Source of the DNA: Chrysogorgia sp. JL179-B06 | Taxonomy: Eukaryota > Cnidaria > Anthozoa > Scleralcyonacea > Chrysogorgiidae | Assembly: GCA_035772405.1 (NCBI GenBank) | Contig: JAYKKM010000341.1 | Span: forward strand, 621,001 to 685,000 | Direction of reading: 5' to 3' | DNA: 64,000 nt | Shown here: piece after piece, positions 1 through 21,062 of the stretch | Numbering within the stretch: position 1 is the stretch's first letter | Layout of the letters: every line of letters begins with the position of its first letter | Position numbers and translations under genes: made by a program | Notes under the pieces: model-generated | Seen by the model: only the letters and a program-made list of their open reading frames with translations | What the model was told of the DNA's origin: nothing | Database searches by the model: none

Positions 1-1674
1 TTGAAACTCTTGAAACCCTCGCAACCCTCGCAACCCTTGAAACTCTTGCAACCCTTGAAACCCTTGCAACCCTTGAAACTCTTGCAACCCTTGAAACCCT
101 TGAAACTCTTGCAATTAACTCTCGCAACCCTTGAAACTCTTGCAACCCTTGAAACTCTCGCAACCCTTGAAAATCTTGAAACCCTTGCAACCCTTGAAAC
201 TCTTGCAACCCTTGCAACCCTCGCAACCCTTGAAACCCTCGGAAGCCTTGAAACTCTTGCAATTAACTCTCGTAACCCTTGAAACTCTTGAAACCCTCGC
301 AACCCTTGCAACCCTCGCAACCCTCGCAACCCTTGAAACCCTCGCAACCCTTGAAACCCTCGCAACCCTTGAAACTCTTGCAATTAACTCTCGTAACCCT
401 TGAAACTCTTGCAACCCTTGCAACCCTTGAAACTCTTGAAACCCTCGCAACGCTTGCAACCCTCGCAACCCTCGCAACCCTCGCAACCCTCGCAACCCTC
501 GCAACCCTCGCAACCCTCGCAACTCTTGAAAACTCTTGCAACCCTTGAAACCCTCGCGACCCTTGAAACCGTCGCAACCCTCGCAAATCGCAACCCTTGA
601 AACACTCGCAACCCTTGCAACCCTTGACACTCTTGAAACCCTTGCAACCCTCGCAACCCTTGCAACTCGCAACCCTTGAAACCCTCGCAACCCTTGCAAC
701 TCTTGCAACCCTCAATCCTTGAAACCCTCGCAACCCTTGATCCTCGTTCAACCCTCGAAACCTTGAAACCCTCGCAACCCTTGCAATTCTTAAACCCTCC
801 CAACCCTTGAAACTCTTGAAACCCTCGTAACCCTTGCAACTCTTGAAACCCTCGTAACCTTGAAACTCGTGCAACCCTCGAAACCTTGAAACCCACGAAA
901 CCTTGAAACCCTCGCAACCCTTGAAACTCTTGAAACCCTCGCAACCCTTGAAACTCTTGAAACCCTCGCAACCTGAAACTCTTGAAACCCTCGTAACCCT
1001 TGAAACTCTTGCAACCCTTGAAACTCTTTAAACCTTCGCAACCCTTGAAACTCCTGCCACCCTTGAAACCCTCGCAACCCTTGAAACTCTTGCAACCCTT
1101 GCAACCCTTGAAACCCTCGCAACCCTTGAAACTCTTGCAACCCTTGCAACCCTTGCAACCCTCGCAACCCTTGAAACCGTCGCAACCCTCGCAACCCTTG
1201 AAACTCTTTAAACCTTCGCAACCCTTGAAACTCCTTGCCACCCTTGAAACCCTCGCAACCATTGAAACTCTTGCATCCCGCAACCCTTGAAACCCTCGCA
1301 ACCCTTGCAACCCTTGAAACTCTTGAAACCCTTGCAACTCTTGCAACCCTCAACCCTTGAAACCCTCGCAACCCTTGAAACCCTCGCAACCCTCGAAACC
1401 TTGAAACCCTCGCAACCCTTGCAACTCTTGAAACCCTAGCTCGCAACCCTTGAAACTCTTGAAACCTTCTAAACCCTTGAAACCCTTGCAACCCTTGCAA
1501 CCCGCAACCCTTGAAACCCTCGCAACCCTTGCAACTCTTGCAACCCTCAACCCTTGAAACACTCGCAACCCTCGCAAGCCTCGAAACCTTGAAACCCTCG
1601 CAACCCTTGAAACTCTTGAAACCCTCGCAACCCTTGAAACTCTTGAAACCCTCGCAACCCTTGAAACTCTTGCA
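1..1674. repeat. 9-bp minisatellite, left part
   Basis: Tandem 9-bp units of the type CTTGAAACC, CTTGCAACC and CTCGCAACC run from the window edge to the CACTA insertion. A longer variant block containing CTCTTTAAACCTTCGC and CTCCTGCCACCC recurs near 1020-1060 and 1200-1250. The same block recurs in the right part at 17229-18545, which shows the two parts were one array. Every frame on both strands stays open because the 9-bp unit lacks stops, so long Leu/Lys/Pro/Gln or Arg/Val reading frames here are artefacts. Confidence 0.95.
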
Positions 1675-1699
1675 CACTGTAAAAAATGAACTGTTAAAA

Positions 1700-2215
1700 C
1701 AACCGTTAAAATTGGTTACAACCATTATGAAATGGTTAAAATAACCAATTGAATTGGTTACAACCAAATTTAAATGGTTGTATTAACCAATTATGAATAG
1801 GTTACCATAAAATAGTCTGTCAAAATAACCAAATCAAATTGGTTATAACCAATAATTATTTGGTTGTATTAAAATTAATAGGTGTTAACACAGGGAAAAA
1901 ATAACCAATTGAAAATGGTTATAACCAATTGAAAATGGTTATAACTAATATTAAATGGTTATTTTTAACCAATTTGAAATGGTTACAAAAGAACCAATTC
2001 CATAATTGGTTGAAATGACATTATTAATTTGTTGTTTTAACCAATTCGAAAGGTTATAAATAACCAAATATAAAATTGGTTAAAATAACCCAAATTAAAT
2101 GGTTATTTTAACCACTTTAAAATGGTTACACTTACATCTACTACAGTTAAATTAAACCATTTAAAATAGTTATATATAGAACAAATTGGTTGTCATTAAC
2201 CAGAAGAATAAAGGC
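1700..2215. repeat. CACTA 1 left subterminal repeats
   Basis: Many copies of AACCAATT and AATTGGTT, in both orientations and often paired as short palindromes, follow the terminal inverted repeat. The matching array at the other end of the element marks these as subterminal repeats. In CACTA elements such motifs are binding sites for the transposase complex; that role here is inferred. Confidence 0.8.
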
Positions 2216-2602
2216 CTGTGGTTTATTAGTTAACTTAAATAAGATGCATGCAGAAATATACTAAATCTATACTATTTATCTAACAATTCATTATATATAT
2301 ATATATACATCAAAGACATCAAGAGATTAATACTATAAAGCTAAATGACACTACCAAAAAAGATGGCGACTCGTTGAATTTCCTACAATCCTTTGCGGGT
2401 GAGTGAACAAATATATTTCATAAAGACGAGAAGACCTCCCAAAGCAAAAAGAAACTGCAGAATGAAAAAGTCGTCAATAATTTTGGAAAATATTTATTGC
2501 TATACCGAAGTTTATCTGTTTTTACAACTTATTTCTAACTACAAAGGATTGTAGGAAAATTTACAGCCACCATTTTCATTGTTACTGCCAATCGTTATTT
2601 TC

Positions 2603-3835
2603 CTATTTCATTGGAGGTTTATATCTGGTGACAACATACAAAGCCCTGTTTACTGTGTTACATGCCTTTACAGTGTGGGTTGGTAAATACATTAGTAATT
2701 CATTCTGCATGGAAATCATATTTGCAGCGTGGCCTATGGCCCTACGAACTTCAAATGCATGGAAATGTCTATTAAAACTCTATTGTTACCAGTGTTTTTA
2801 ATACAAAATATGTTTTTTGTTGAAAGGCCACAATCTTGTAAATTGAAGCAAACTCAGGTAGATCATTTGACCAACCAACATGTACCACTGAGCCAATTCG
2901 GTACTCGGTCCCATGGCATGAAACCTTTTTTGACCTACATGTAAGAAGTAATAAGATAATAATCTAACATACTGACAGTCAGTAACTGACACTGTATTAA
3001 AGTGTCCCTATAAAATATGTTATTTACCGGTTGCGAGGTCCGTATCGCAATATATTTGCCCAAGGTCTCAGAAATGGCCCGAGGCCATAATATATATTTT
3101 TTATTTCGGTCACTTCATTTTAGAGCTTTAAAATTTCCCACAGTCCATATGGGCTCATACGGACTGCTCTATACGGACTGCTCTACTATATTATTGGAGG
3201 CAAAACAGGACTCCAGTAAGTCTTCAAGTACAAATAAAAAAATCATTAACTTAAGTCGTTAAACTGTTTTATTATATGGCACACTCCACTACCCGTGAAA
3301 AGGTATGCTCTGACAGTGACTTGTCACGTGCCGGTCCAACATAAATTGAACCATTATAATATATAATATAGTACTTACTCATAAATTATGTCAACTGGAG
3401 ACATAGTCCCTTCCTTCTGTTTCAGAAGATTGAAGTAGTCTGTGTTGACAGCGGCTAGTTGTTTCCCAGTTCCTAAAAATATACAGTACATCTATGAGAA
3501 TCCTTATACTGTATATTACCTGTAGGTACTTACAGTACATACAATTTATATAAATAATAATACTCACCAACTGTTGTTTTCCTGGCAAGCATAGCAGTCT
3601 TAGTGTTCACATGGTAACACATCTGTGTTTGATGGCGATCTGCCAATGTGAATGCCACATTTGTAAAATTACCCATGAACCCAGCTAGGCGCTTAAAATA
3701 GCTGTGTTTTGCTTCATAGCGCATACACCAGGTACGTACCATTGGGCCAAATCTAAACAATAAACAAGCATCCATTTGTATGTAACACAACTGGTGATAT
3801 TGATCCTCTGATAGATTTTAATTACCAAATTAATA

Positions 3836-3867
<32 letters not shown>

Positions 3868-5360
3868 TGAATAGGAAATCACTACATACAGTACATAGCA
3901 TTATTATATCCAGTATATCGATATTACCTGTTCATATGTGATGGGTAGTGAATTAAATAATGCATTTTGGGGATTACAGATCTTCCCGGGTATATATTTG
4001 TAAAATCCCACAAGTAATCCTCAATTAATCCTTCTAAAATACCAAGGTCGTCAATAGTTACTGATGATGAGAAAACAATATCAGCAATTTCCAACAGAAG
4101 AAGAAAATGCTGCCAATTTTCATCATCAACAGGGACCACACCACCAATAATGAGAGGCAGGAATTTCCCCAAGCACCACATCTGTACAGCTACAAAATAA
4201 CATGAAAATAAAATAACATGACAATTAATGATACCTACTGTACTGTACAGTGTATCAGTCCAGTATATATATCAGTCCAGTATATATATATAAACTATCA
4301 ACAAGATATCAGGAGAGTTGGTGGCATCATAGTTAATACAGGAGACATGGTTAGGGAAGTAGGAAACCTACAGTTTCTAACCTTTTTGTTTCAGACTGTT
4401 GTTTTCACTTCTTAACGTCTGGCGTTTAATAGGAGATGGTTTATTGCTATCATTGCAATAACCATAGTCAAAATCTCTTATCCTGTCATTCAGCTGGTCC
4501 AATGCGAAGTACTTCTGTTCCAATATGAACACCTTTAGCATCTCTTTACATTCATATTGGAGGACTCCCTCTAATATGTCATGCATAGCATCACCAGGCA
4601 ATCCATCGACAACATGAAAATACCTGGAGTTGCAAAGGATGGACCTTCGAGTTATCCCATAGGTTTTACCAAACTCCATGTCCTGTTCCAACATTTCACA
4701 TTGATGATTATGCCCAGGTCGGGTTCGTAATGTGAATTTCTTTTCGATAAACTGAAAATGTATGAAAACTTGTCTTTCTAAGCTCAATGACATTAGACCT
4801 CAGTTTGTTACACGGTACACCATCTTGGACAAAACTGTTGTTACTGTGCATTAAACAGGAAAATCACACTCACAGAAAATCTAACCCAAATTGGAAGTGG
4901 TTAGGGTATATATAATATATATATAAAATTGCAGAGTATATATTTATCATTTATAGACCCGGAGCGAGGGGAATTCGACGAAATATTACCCCGAGGGATG
5001 ATATATCCCGAGGGATATATCATCCGAGGGGTAATATTTCGACGAATTCCCCGAGCGGAGGGTCTGTAAATGATATAATAATAATAATATAATATACCGA
5101 AACAATCTTGATTGCTGTCTTGAAACGTCTTGTTGTTCCTCCATTGTTTACAGGCTCGTCTTGGTTTACGCGCGAGTACTGGGTACGAGCGGGGTATTCA
5201 AACTCAAATTCCCGCTGAATACGTCATCAGCGGGTAATTCGAACTCAAATTCCCCGCTGATGACGTCGTCAGTGGGGAATTCGAGGTTAAAGCGGGGAAT
5301 TTGAGTTTAAATTGACTGGTCACGCGGTACAAATCCAGCTCTTTGATTGGACAATTTATA

Positions 5361-5425
<65 letters not shown>

Positions 5426-8400
5426 CAGTAGAATTCAGAAACTAAAAATTAATATTCTTAGGAATTTAGACACTAAAAAATATTAACAACAGCAAAATTT
5501 TATTATTATCTTACCATGGTCTTAACCTCATTCGTTGTTCCCATACAATGCCGACATTTGAGATTTGCACCAGCACCTTCTTTAAAACCTCCAACTAACT
5601 GCGAGCCAAGATTGTCTCCAGAAAAGAATACAATAGTGCCACAAAATGACATCTGTTGACCTTTTACCAAGAATTGGTGACCACCATCCTGTAAATACAG
5701 TATAATGATTTAATAATTAATATGCACAACAACAACTTGAGAGAGAGTATGCGGTATCATGCACACCTGAAATCGCCCAAAATTAGAGTGGAATACCGCA
5801 ACATTGGATGTTTGCATTTGACTATTCCGTTAAATGCAGCAATCGAAAAGTTAAAGCATTCGCCAACACAGAACCAAATGAACATGTGGAATATATGGTA
5901 TGGTATGATATGGTAAAACCACTATAAGACAAACAATTTAAACTGTGATATTTAAACTGCAATAACGCAACGAAATTACTCATTCCGGAGAATGTGCTAG
6001 TTGAATATTACAGGTTGTGTTGACCTTCAACAATTTCCAAGGGAAAATTTCAAATTAACTGCGCGAGAAATGAGGTTAGCCAATTTATGTTCATTTTACC
6101 TATGTAAAACTTGTCGACGCACAGCCATGATTTCGAGCAAAATTTATGTAAGTGAGCATGCCTACTGCGCGTGCGTGTATGCAATTTCTCGCCATGTACC
6201 TGTTCAAGGTATTCCAGATCATTCATAATTGGTTCTAGTACAGCATCTATGCCATATTCTTTAAATACTGGAGATGTGGCAATTGCCAGTAGTTGTATAG
6301 CATTAACTTGAGATCTTTGCTTTGGGGGAAGGTTACCAAGAGTAAAATAGATGACACCTATAATAAAAGTTGCATAATACACAAATACTAGTAGCACGAG
6401 GTATCTTGCAATTTGATTGGTTCCTAGCTCTACTACTTTGCTAATACTACTGAGAAAAAACAAGATGACGGCATGTTTTTAGGATGAAAATAGCTGAAAT
6501 TGATGGGGTTTTATAAAGAAACCCCTAACTGACCGAGTGTTTGGCAATTATATACTAGTTCTTTCAAAATTAATTTTTATTGCCAAAAGCCCTTTAATAA
6601 AGTGAATATGGTATTGCAACTGACTGACTTACCAAGCTTGTGTTTGCCAGCCTTGCTACCAAGGGGATTGGCAATCTCTACTTCATCATAATATAAAAGA
6701 AGTTGAAGAGCTGTCAGGTTATTTGCAAACAATGGGTGGTTTTTAAACAACTGTGCATCACAAATATCCTCAATTGTACCATCATTGCATTGATGACCAG
6801 CTTGTATCTAAAAGGCATAATAACACAACAAAATAATCTCATCATATTTTATAGTCACCAAATGAATATTAAACATTTTTTCGCTATTTTATAGTATTAG
6901 TACATAGTTTTCATAATTCACTTCTGTCTCGGCAATTGCAAAAGACTTACCTCTGATAATATGCAATCCAGATTTAGCAGCTGTTGTAATGTTTCGATAA
7001 GTGGCACGTACATCATTTCATCATCTTTTAAAACTTCCTGGTATGTTGTACCAGACCTTCTTCTTTTTGACTTGTGTCCCAATGTAATACGACGAGGTTG
7101 CTATAATAATAATAATAAGATCATAACCTTGTTAATATTACAGCCAAAATCACTCATGAGTTTTACAATTCCCCAGGGAAGGCCATTAACTCATTCCCAA
7201 CGGAGGTGAATAAAATCGTCTGCCGTTAGCCAGAATACAATACTAAAGACTGATGCCATCGGGAAAGGGTTAATATGCTTTGCCATATATTGCTGCAGCC
7301 TGCATACATGTATTGTTATTTCATTAATCTAACAAATGACCACAGATCTAGGATAAAGATTAAAAGAAGTTCCACTCTATGTCGGTATATTTGCAGTTTG
7401 TGTTTGTAAAATAATAATATAATTAAATTTTCTAATAATTTTCCTAAATTATATATAAGTGAGTAACTCAGCCAATCAGAATGCAGGATTTGGAATAGAC
7501 CATTAGTAGGATTACATAATATACTAGGGGGCTGATTACATGGGAAAATTTCCCGGTTGACCGGGGTTAAACTCGGCCCAGGCTCACATACAAATCCTTT
7601 AAAAATTGTCGTTGCATTTACATGGCAAAATTTGCACCAACCGGCCTGAAATCTCAGCCCGGACTCTCACATTCAGTTTCAGCTCGGGATGAAATGAAGT
7701 GCATGTGATCGTGTTTTACTTTCAGCCCGGTCAACCGGAAATTCATACCATCGCATCCCTATATTTATATTATTTCATATTTGTAAAACAAATATTATAT
7801 TTTATATATTATCATATAATTATTTATCTAATAGTAATAAGTATAGATTATAAATACATTATACAGTAGATGCATGAAACACAATTTAATACTTACAATT
7901 AACCCAAAGCTTTCTTTGAAATACGAGGTTTGCTTATGCTTTGTCAAGACGTGTTGAAATGGGTTGTAAATATGATTTTCAGATGAAAATAAGTCTTCGA
8001 GGCCTGGAACTGCTTCAAATGGTATAAATGCACTATCTAAGCATTCTTGTAAGCCACTTCTGATAGTGTCCACAGTGTTCCGTACGAGTTCAGTAGAGCC
8101 TTCGACAATGTCATCAACGCATTTTTGAGTAAGGAGGTTACTCTCTTTGGTTCTCAAAAGGAAGAAGGCATTCTGCCTTTTGTTAAACTCGATTTTATTC
8201 GGTTGATTATCTTCCACACCAGCTCCTTCTAAATTTCCAATTTCTCTATCTTCACCATCTTGTCCCTCCATATTTATAATATCATCCATTTCATCATCAA
8301 TTCTGTTGTTTGATATAACGACGTCTTTGTGATCCCGATAAAGATGGCTTTTGTAACTGTTAATCTAGCAAAAAAAAAACCTGTTCAGTTTTTATGATAC

Positions 8401-8613
8401 TTCATGGTTATAGACTGTTAGTTCAGGGTTAGAAAATATATTATTTATTATCAAAAAAATACTTACATTGACGAAGGAACGTTCGCAGCCAAGTGATTCA
8501 CATGTAATATGCAAGGCAGGATCATTTCGGTGAACTAACATTAGATGTTTTAACATTTGCGAAATTGAACACGATAAAAAGGTCGAGCATTGCTGGCAAC
8601 GAAGGTTTTCCAT
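2603..8613 (-). CDS. CACTA/EnSpm transposase, 11 exons, one frameshift
   Basis: Exons, from 5' to 3' on the minus strand: 8613-8467, 8364-7897, 7100-6951, 6807-6633, 6357-6200, 5688-5515, 4751-4382, 4189-3928, 3752-3568, 3472-3379, 2934-2603. All have GT-AG borders and compatible phases, giving about 837 residues. Exon 1 and the start of exon 2 encode two zinc-finger-like motifs: CQQC with later His residues, then CESLGC followed by H-x4-H. Family landmarks follow: YYDEVEIANPLGSKAGKHKL in exon 4, GIDAVLEPI in exon 5, GGFKEGAGANLKCRHCM in exon 6, VDGLPGDAMHDILEGV in exon 7, PKMHYLIHYP in exon 8 and WCMRYEAKHSYFKR in exon 9. These match animal EnSpm transposases as I know them. The last exon needs one base fewer in the A-run at 2773-2776; past it the frame continues to a TAG at 2603-2605. 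It would act in the nucleus on the element ends. Confidence 0.88.
3010..3345. repeat. MITE-like fragment in transposase intron 10
   Basis: The block with GTTATTTACC, GAGGTCCGTA and CAAGGTCTCAGAAA is a diverged relative of the palindromic MITE at 12853-12995. It lies between exons 10 and 11 of the transposase. No coding content is seen. Confidence 0.5.
4944..5076. repeat. Foldback MITE (copy 1)
   Basis: The segment is almost perfectly palindromic. TCATTTATAGACCCGGAG at the left is mirrored by a GGGTCTGTAAATGAT end, with GAATTCGACGAAATATTACC repeated inverted inside. Relatives occur at 42446-42625 and 58105-58345. It is in a transposase intron. Confidence 0.75.
5115..5360. repeat. Dispersed MITE family, copy 1
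   Basis: This carries GAAACGTCTTGTTG, GGTACGAGCGGGG, TGACGTCATCAGCGGG-type repeats and TTTGATTGGACAATTTAT. A close copy is at 56915-57100, and pieces are at 58360-58440 and about 42195-42245. A (TA)n tract (about 5361-5418) follows it. No ORF is present. Confidence 0.7.
7535..7755. repeat. Inverted-repeat MITE in transposase intron 2
   Basis: The left end carries TTTCCCGGTTGACCGGGG and the right end carries CAGCCCGGTCAACCGGAAAT, which are inverted relative to each other. The unit is about 220 bp and lies between transposase exons 2 and 3. No coding content is seen. Confidence 0.6.
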
Positions 8614-8828
8614 CGGACTGGACAGACTAAATGACGTATTTCCGGCGAGTTGTCCGATTGGTCCACGACCTGCGTAACGCTGTTGTGATTGGTCAACATT
8701 CCAACTCTACAAGGCCCCGCACGAAGTGCAAATTATTTCTTTTCCGAAGTACGAACAAACAAGCAACTGCAAAGTTTAACTGTATGGTGTAGTGTCAATG
8801 ATAAATCTCTCTCTTTCGTCAGTAAACC
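8614..8828. promoter_or_regulatory. Bidirectional spacer between the two CACTA genes
   Basis: Only 215 bp separate the divergent start codons of the transposase (8613) and the second gene (8829). Two GATTGG boxes, which read CCAAT on the other strand, lie at 8656-8661 and 8687-8692. No clear TATA box was noted. The spacer must contain both start sites, so a shared bidirectional promoter is the simplest reading. Confidence 0.6.
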
Positions 8829-16575
<7,747 letters not shown>

Positions 16576-16857
16576 ATTTGTTAAGTACATTTATTTAATG
16601 CATATTTTATAGTTAATACCATTACATATTGGGAATTTTGATGCACATTTTAGAATTTTGCACGGGAACATTGCAGTTTGAATCTTCCATGCATGCAGGG
16701 TAACGGACACCTGAACTTTTATATATTTTTAATATATAAATAAATATACAATTTTACTGCATGCTTTTATATAATCAGTTAGTGTTTGCCAAATAAAAGA
16801 TTTTAAAAATTTCCTTAATAATATACTGTATGATTTATATCATATATTTCTTGTAAT

Positions 16858-17198
16858 AATTTGTTAATTTAACCATTTAATAATTGGTTAAATTAGTTTA
16901 ACTAATTTTAAATTGGTTGCTCAACCAATTCCGTTTGGTTGTCCCAGTTGCATCTGTGTGACCAATTATTTTTGGTTGAAATAACAATAGAATTAGGTTA
17001 AAATAACCAAATCGTATTGGTTATATTAACCAAATTTCCTTAAGTTAAAACAACCAATATTTTTTGGTTAACATAACCAATAAGATTTTGTTATTCTAAC
17101 CAATTTTTACTTGGTTGTTTCAACATAAACGATTTTGGTTGATTTAACCAAATTTTAATTGGTTCTCTCAGTTGCATCGAAAACAACCATTTTTTTTT
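16858..17198. repeat. CACTA 1 right subterminal repeats
   Basis: Repeated AACCAATT/AATTGGTT motifs in both orientations precede the right terminal inverted repeat, matching the left array at 1700-2215. This confirms that both element ends are present. Confidence 0.8.
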
Positions 17199-17228
17199 GG
17201 TTGTTTTAACAGTTCATTTTTTACAGTG

Positions 17229-18545
17229 CAACCCTTGAAACTCTTTAAACCTTCGCAACCCTTGAAACTCCTGCCCCCTTGAAACCCTCGCAACCCTTGA
17301 AACCCTTGCAACCCTCGCAACCCTTGAAACCCTTGAAACCCTCGCAACCCTTGAAACTCTTGCAACCCTTGAAACTCTTTAAACCTTCGCAACCCTTGAA
17401 ACTCCTGCCACCCTTGAAACCCTCGCAACCCTTGAAACCCTTGCAACCCTTGCAACCCGCAACCCTTGAAACCCTCGCAACCCTTGAAACCCTTGCAACC
17501 CTTGCAACCCGCAACCCTTGAAACCCTCGCAACCCTTGCAACTCTTGAAACCCTAGCTCGCAACCCTTGAAACTCTTGAAACCTTCTAAACCCTTGAAAC
17601 CCTTGCAACCCTTGCAACCCGCAACCCTTGAAACCCTCGCAACCCTTGCAACTCTTGCAACCCTCAACCCTTGAAACCCTCGCAACCCTCGCAACCCTCG
17701 AAACCTTGAAACCCTCGCAACCCTTGCAACTCTTGAAACCCTCGCAACCCTTGAAACTCTTGAAACCCTCGCAACCCTTGAAACTCTTGAAACCCTCGCA
17801 ACCCTTGAAACTCTTGCAACCCTTGAAATTCTTTAAACCTTCGCAACCCTTGAAACTCCTGCCACCCTTGAAACCCTCGCAACCCTTGAAACTCTTGCAA
17901 CCCTTGCAACCCTTGAAACCCTCGCAACCCTTGAAACCGTCGCAACCCTCGCAACCCTTGAAACTCTTTAAACCTTCGCAACCCTTGAAACTCCTGCCAC
18001 CCTTGAAACCCTCTCAACCCTTGAAACTCTTGCATCCCGCAACCCTTGAAACCCTCGCAACTCTTGCAACCCTTGAAACTCTTGAAACCCTTGCAACCCT
18101 TGAAACTCTTGAAACCGTCGCAACCCTCGCAACCCTTGAAACTCTTTAAACCTTCGCAACCCTTGAAACTCCTGCCACCCTTGAAACCCTCTCAACCCTT
18201 GAAACTCTTGCATCCCGCAACCCTTGAAACCCTCGCAACCCTTGCAACCCTTGAAACTCTTGAAACCCTTGCAACCCGCAACCCTTGAAACCCTTGAAAC
18301 CCTCGCAACCCTCGAAACCTTGAAACCCTCGCAACCCTTGAAACCCTTGCAACCCTTGAAACTCTTGAAACCCTCGCAACCCTTGAAACTCTTGAAACCC
18401 TCGCAACTCTTGAAACCCTCGCAACCCTTGCAACTCTTGAAACCCTCGCAACCCTTGAAACTCTTGCAACCCTTGAAACTCTTGCAACCCTTGCCACACT
18501 TGAGACCCTTGACCTTGTAACCCTTGAAACTCTTGCAACCCTTAA
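17229..18545. repeat. 9-bp minisatellite, right part
   Basis: This continues the array at 1-1674, interrupted by CACTA 1. Blocks containing CTCTTTAAACCTTCGC then CTCCTGCCACCC recur near 17240, 17375, 17830, 17965 and 18140, so short units are organised into higher-order repeats. A stray pair of units remains at 18643-18661. Confidence 0.95.
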
Positions 18546-18761
18546 TCTACTATGATATCATAAAATCTTTCTCTTTTATGTTTTTTTTGAATGTCTATTG
18601 GATTATTATGGTTAGGATTGGTTTTATAAGATTCCTTATTGGCTTGCAACCCTCGCAACCCAATTTTAACCAATCAAATGCGACCTTCCGAGATGTGCTA
18701 CAACACTCACTAAAATAAGGAAACGGACGTTTACTTACCTTACAAAGGATGATGGCTTTAA

Positions 18762-19282
18762 AGGGATATGGCAATATAAATTGACTTTGTCTCATTTGAA
18801 AGAACTCGTGAAATGGTATAACAAGACCTTTTACAATTTTCCCTTATCTTTTTTGGTTTTCGAAATAATTTGACGAAAGACAGCGTGTTGTCCGCCATCT
18901 TGGAATTATTTTCGATATGCATGTGACGTCATAAGTAGGGTAAAGTGAAATTTTTATCTTGCCAACCTTACGACATTATGAGCCAGAAACTCGATCATGT
19001 TGCACTATTTCCATTTTCAATTGTCCCACAACATTTTAAAAAGCCTTCCGCGGAAATTCGGTCACCTATGGAGTAGTTTCATCAGGTTTACCCTGCTTGT
19101 GACGTCACCAATTTCGTAGTTAATTAGGTCAAATATTACAACAAGATGGCGGATTGTAGACTGTATTTTGTCATAATTATCTGAAATATTTCAAAAACCA
19201 AGAAAAATTGTAAAAGGTCTTATTATACCATTTTACAAGTTCTTTCAAATGAGACAAAGTTAATTTATATTGCCATATCCCT
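18762..19282. mobile_element. MITE with TTAA target site (Kolobok/piggyBac-type)
   Basis: AGGGATATGGCAATATAAAT at the left is inverted at the right (ATTTATATTGCCATATCCCT), within inverted arms of about 90 bp. TTAA flanks both sides (18758-18761 and 19283-19286). TTAA targets with AGGG ends fit the Kolobok superfamily. No ORF is present, so it is non-autonomous. Confidence 0.75.
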
Positions 19283-19499
19283 TTAAATAACCACGGATGG
19301 ATAAAGCATTGAAGTCCAAAGAATCGACTAACTTGTAATTGAAACATGTATCACACCTTCGGCTTCTGAATGAATGATGCGTGAAAGTCTGGCGTCCGTC
19401 CGTTTGTGACAACCCAGAGCCAAGCATTTCCGGCCGCGCAGTCAACAATGTTTGCTATCAAATAAATTCAACATTCGAATTCAAACATTTGTACTAAAA

Positions 19500-19868
19500 A
19501 TATATTTAATCTATACAAACATTTTTGTTACTGATAACCTAACGTCGTGGAGACGTTACGTTGCTAGAACGTTCTTTCGTGGTTTATGACACCTTTGTGT
19601 AATATAATACCCAACGTCGAGGAGACGTTATATGAACGTTTTTGCCGCACGTTAGATCCCAACGTTGCTACAACTATGACACCTCTATGTAATTTAATAT
19701 ATCTACATGTAAGGAAAACAATGTTGTGGGAAAGTTGTCAGAACGTTTGGTCCGACCTAACCAAACCACAACCTTTTACGAACGTTGCGATTACGTTGTG
19801 TGCTAGCAGCCTTAGCCTGCGTGCAGACCCCACCCGATAATAATATTATTGGGGTCTGCACGCAGGCT
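19500..19868. repeat. AACGTT-rich repeat and 55-bp hairpin
   Basis: The segment holds repeated ACGTCG(T/A)GGAGACGTTA and GAACGTT motifs, and a related block lies near 39170-39420. At 19814-19868 AGCCTGCGTGCAGACCCCA and its inverse form a hairpin with an AATAATATTATT centre. No coding potential is seen. Confidence 0.5.
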
Positions 19869-19885
19869 ATAGCAGCCTTGGTTAA

Positions 19886-20254
19886 CAGTAAATCGGGTTT
19901 ATTTGGTATTTTTACACAATAATTGTATTAAATCACTATTAAAATGTTCTTACTTGATAATTTTGTCGACAATCAGGACAAATTACAGGTTGCCCCGCCC
20001 GCTTCGTTAGCGTCTCGCCCACGAAGGGGCGGTCTAACGGCCTTCTGTACAAGCGCGCGAGACGCTAACGAAGGGGCGGGGTAATCACAGTCAACGGCCT
20101 TCCGAATTGATGTAATTAACACTGACTCGTTGCCTTTCTGGTCTGGTTGCCTGTAATTTGTCCTGATTGTCGACAAAATTAACAAGTAAGAACATTTTTA
20201 TAGCGATTTAATACAATTATTGTGTAAAAAATACCAAATAAACCCGATTTACTG
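19886..20254. mobile_element. MITE with TTAA target site, about 115-bp inverted ends
   Basis: CAGTAAATCGGGTTTATTTG and its inverse bound the element, and the similarity continues through GTCGACAATCAGGACAAAT. TTAA lies at 19882-19885 and 20255-20258. The core contains GGGGCGG and GCTAACGAAG repeated inverted. It is non-coding. Confidence 0.75.
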
Positions 20255-20283
20255 TTAAACTCGCTTCACTAATAGACGTTACA

Positions 20284-20518
20284 CGGCTCCCTGTAAAATT
20301 ACCAGAAATTGCTTGCGAAAAGTACCCGAATTTGTTTTAAATTTAAGTTGCCCTAAAAAGTTCAAAAAACGATCAAGTATACATGCTAGAAATACTAGAC
20401 ACAATAACGACTTAAATTTACCAAAATGTAGAATTAGTACTGGCCAGCGATATTTTGCCTTCAGAGGAGCCAAACTTTATAACGATCTACCCAAGGACAT
20501 AAAAGATACTAAAGATAC
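20284..20518 (+). pseudogene. LINE C-terminus (5' of nested insertion)
   Basis: The frame reads LNLPKCRISTGQRYFAFRGA and then KLYNDLPKDIKDTKDT, the typical end of a CR1/Jockey-like non-LTR polyprotein. It is cut by the 20519-25582 element and resumes at 25583 with NNFKKKLCNYL and a stop. The upstream RT portion is absent. Confidence 0.75.
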
Positions 20519-21062
20519 CGGTGGGTGTAAAACATGGCATAGGAAATGGCATGGCATATGGCATGGCATATGGCATGGCATATGGCATGGCATATGGCAT
20601 GGCATATGGCATGGCATGATTTTTTTTTATTTGATTTAATTAATTGACTCCCATCAAGTAGGGATGGGCCGATACCAAATATTCGATACCGTCGATACCA
20701 AGGTCTGCAAGAAAAGTATTAGCCTGCGTAGCCGGCGGTTTAAAAGTATCGATACTGGCGAGAAATATCGATTGTTTCGATACCGCTGAGCCTGCGGTCT
20801 TTTACCTTTTGGTCAGCGGACTCAGCACAAACTAACAATCAAATAACCGCTAACCCCAAAACAACTTAGATCCTAACCCCCCACCTAATGAGTTTTCTAA
20901 CCCTAACCTGTAAGCTGTAAGTTTTCTAACCCTAACCGGTATACTGTAAGCGCCGGTCACGGCTGCACGATCTCTTAAGTAGGCTCCTTAAATTATTAAA
21001 AATTTAGTTTTAAAAGTTAAGAATATTATCTCAGACTCCTATTAAATGGAGTCTTCGTTAAT

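Noticed and set aside
1..1767. Long Leu/Lys/Pro/Gln or Arg/Val reading frames in the 9-bp array
   Set aside because: The unit length is a multiple of three and has no stops, so all frames are open by construction.
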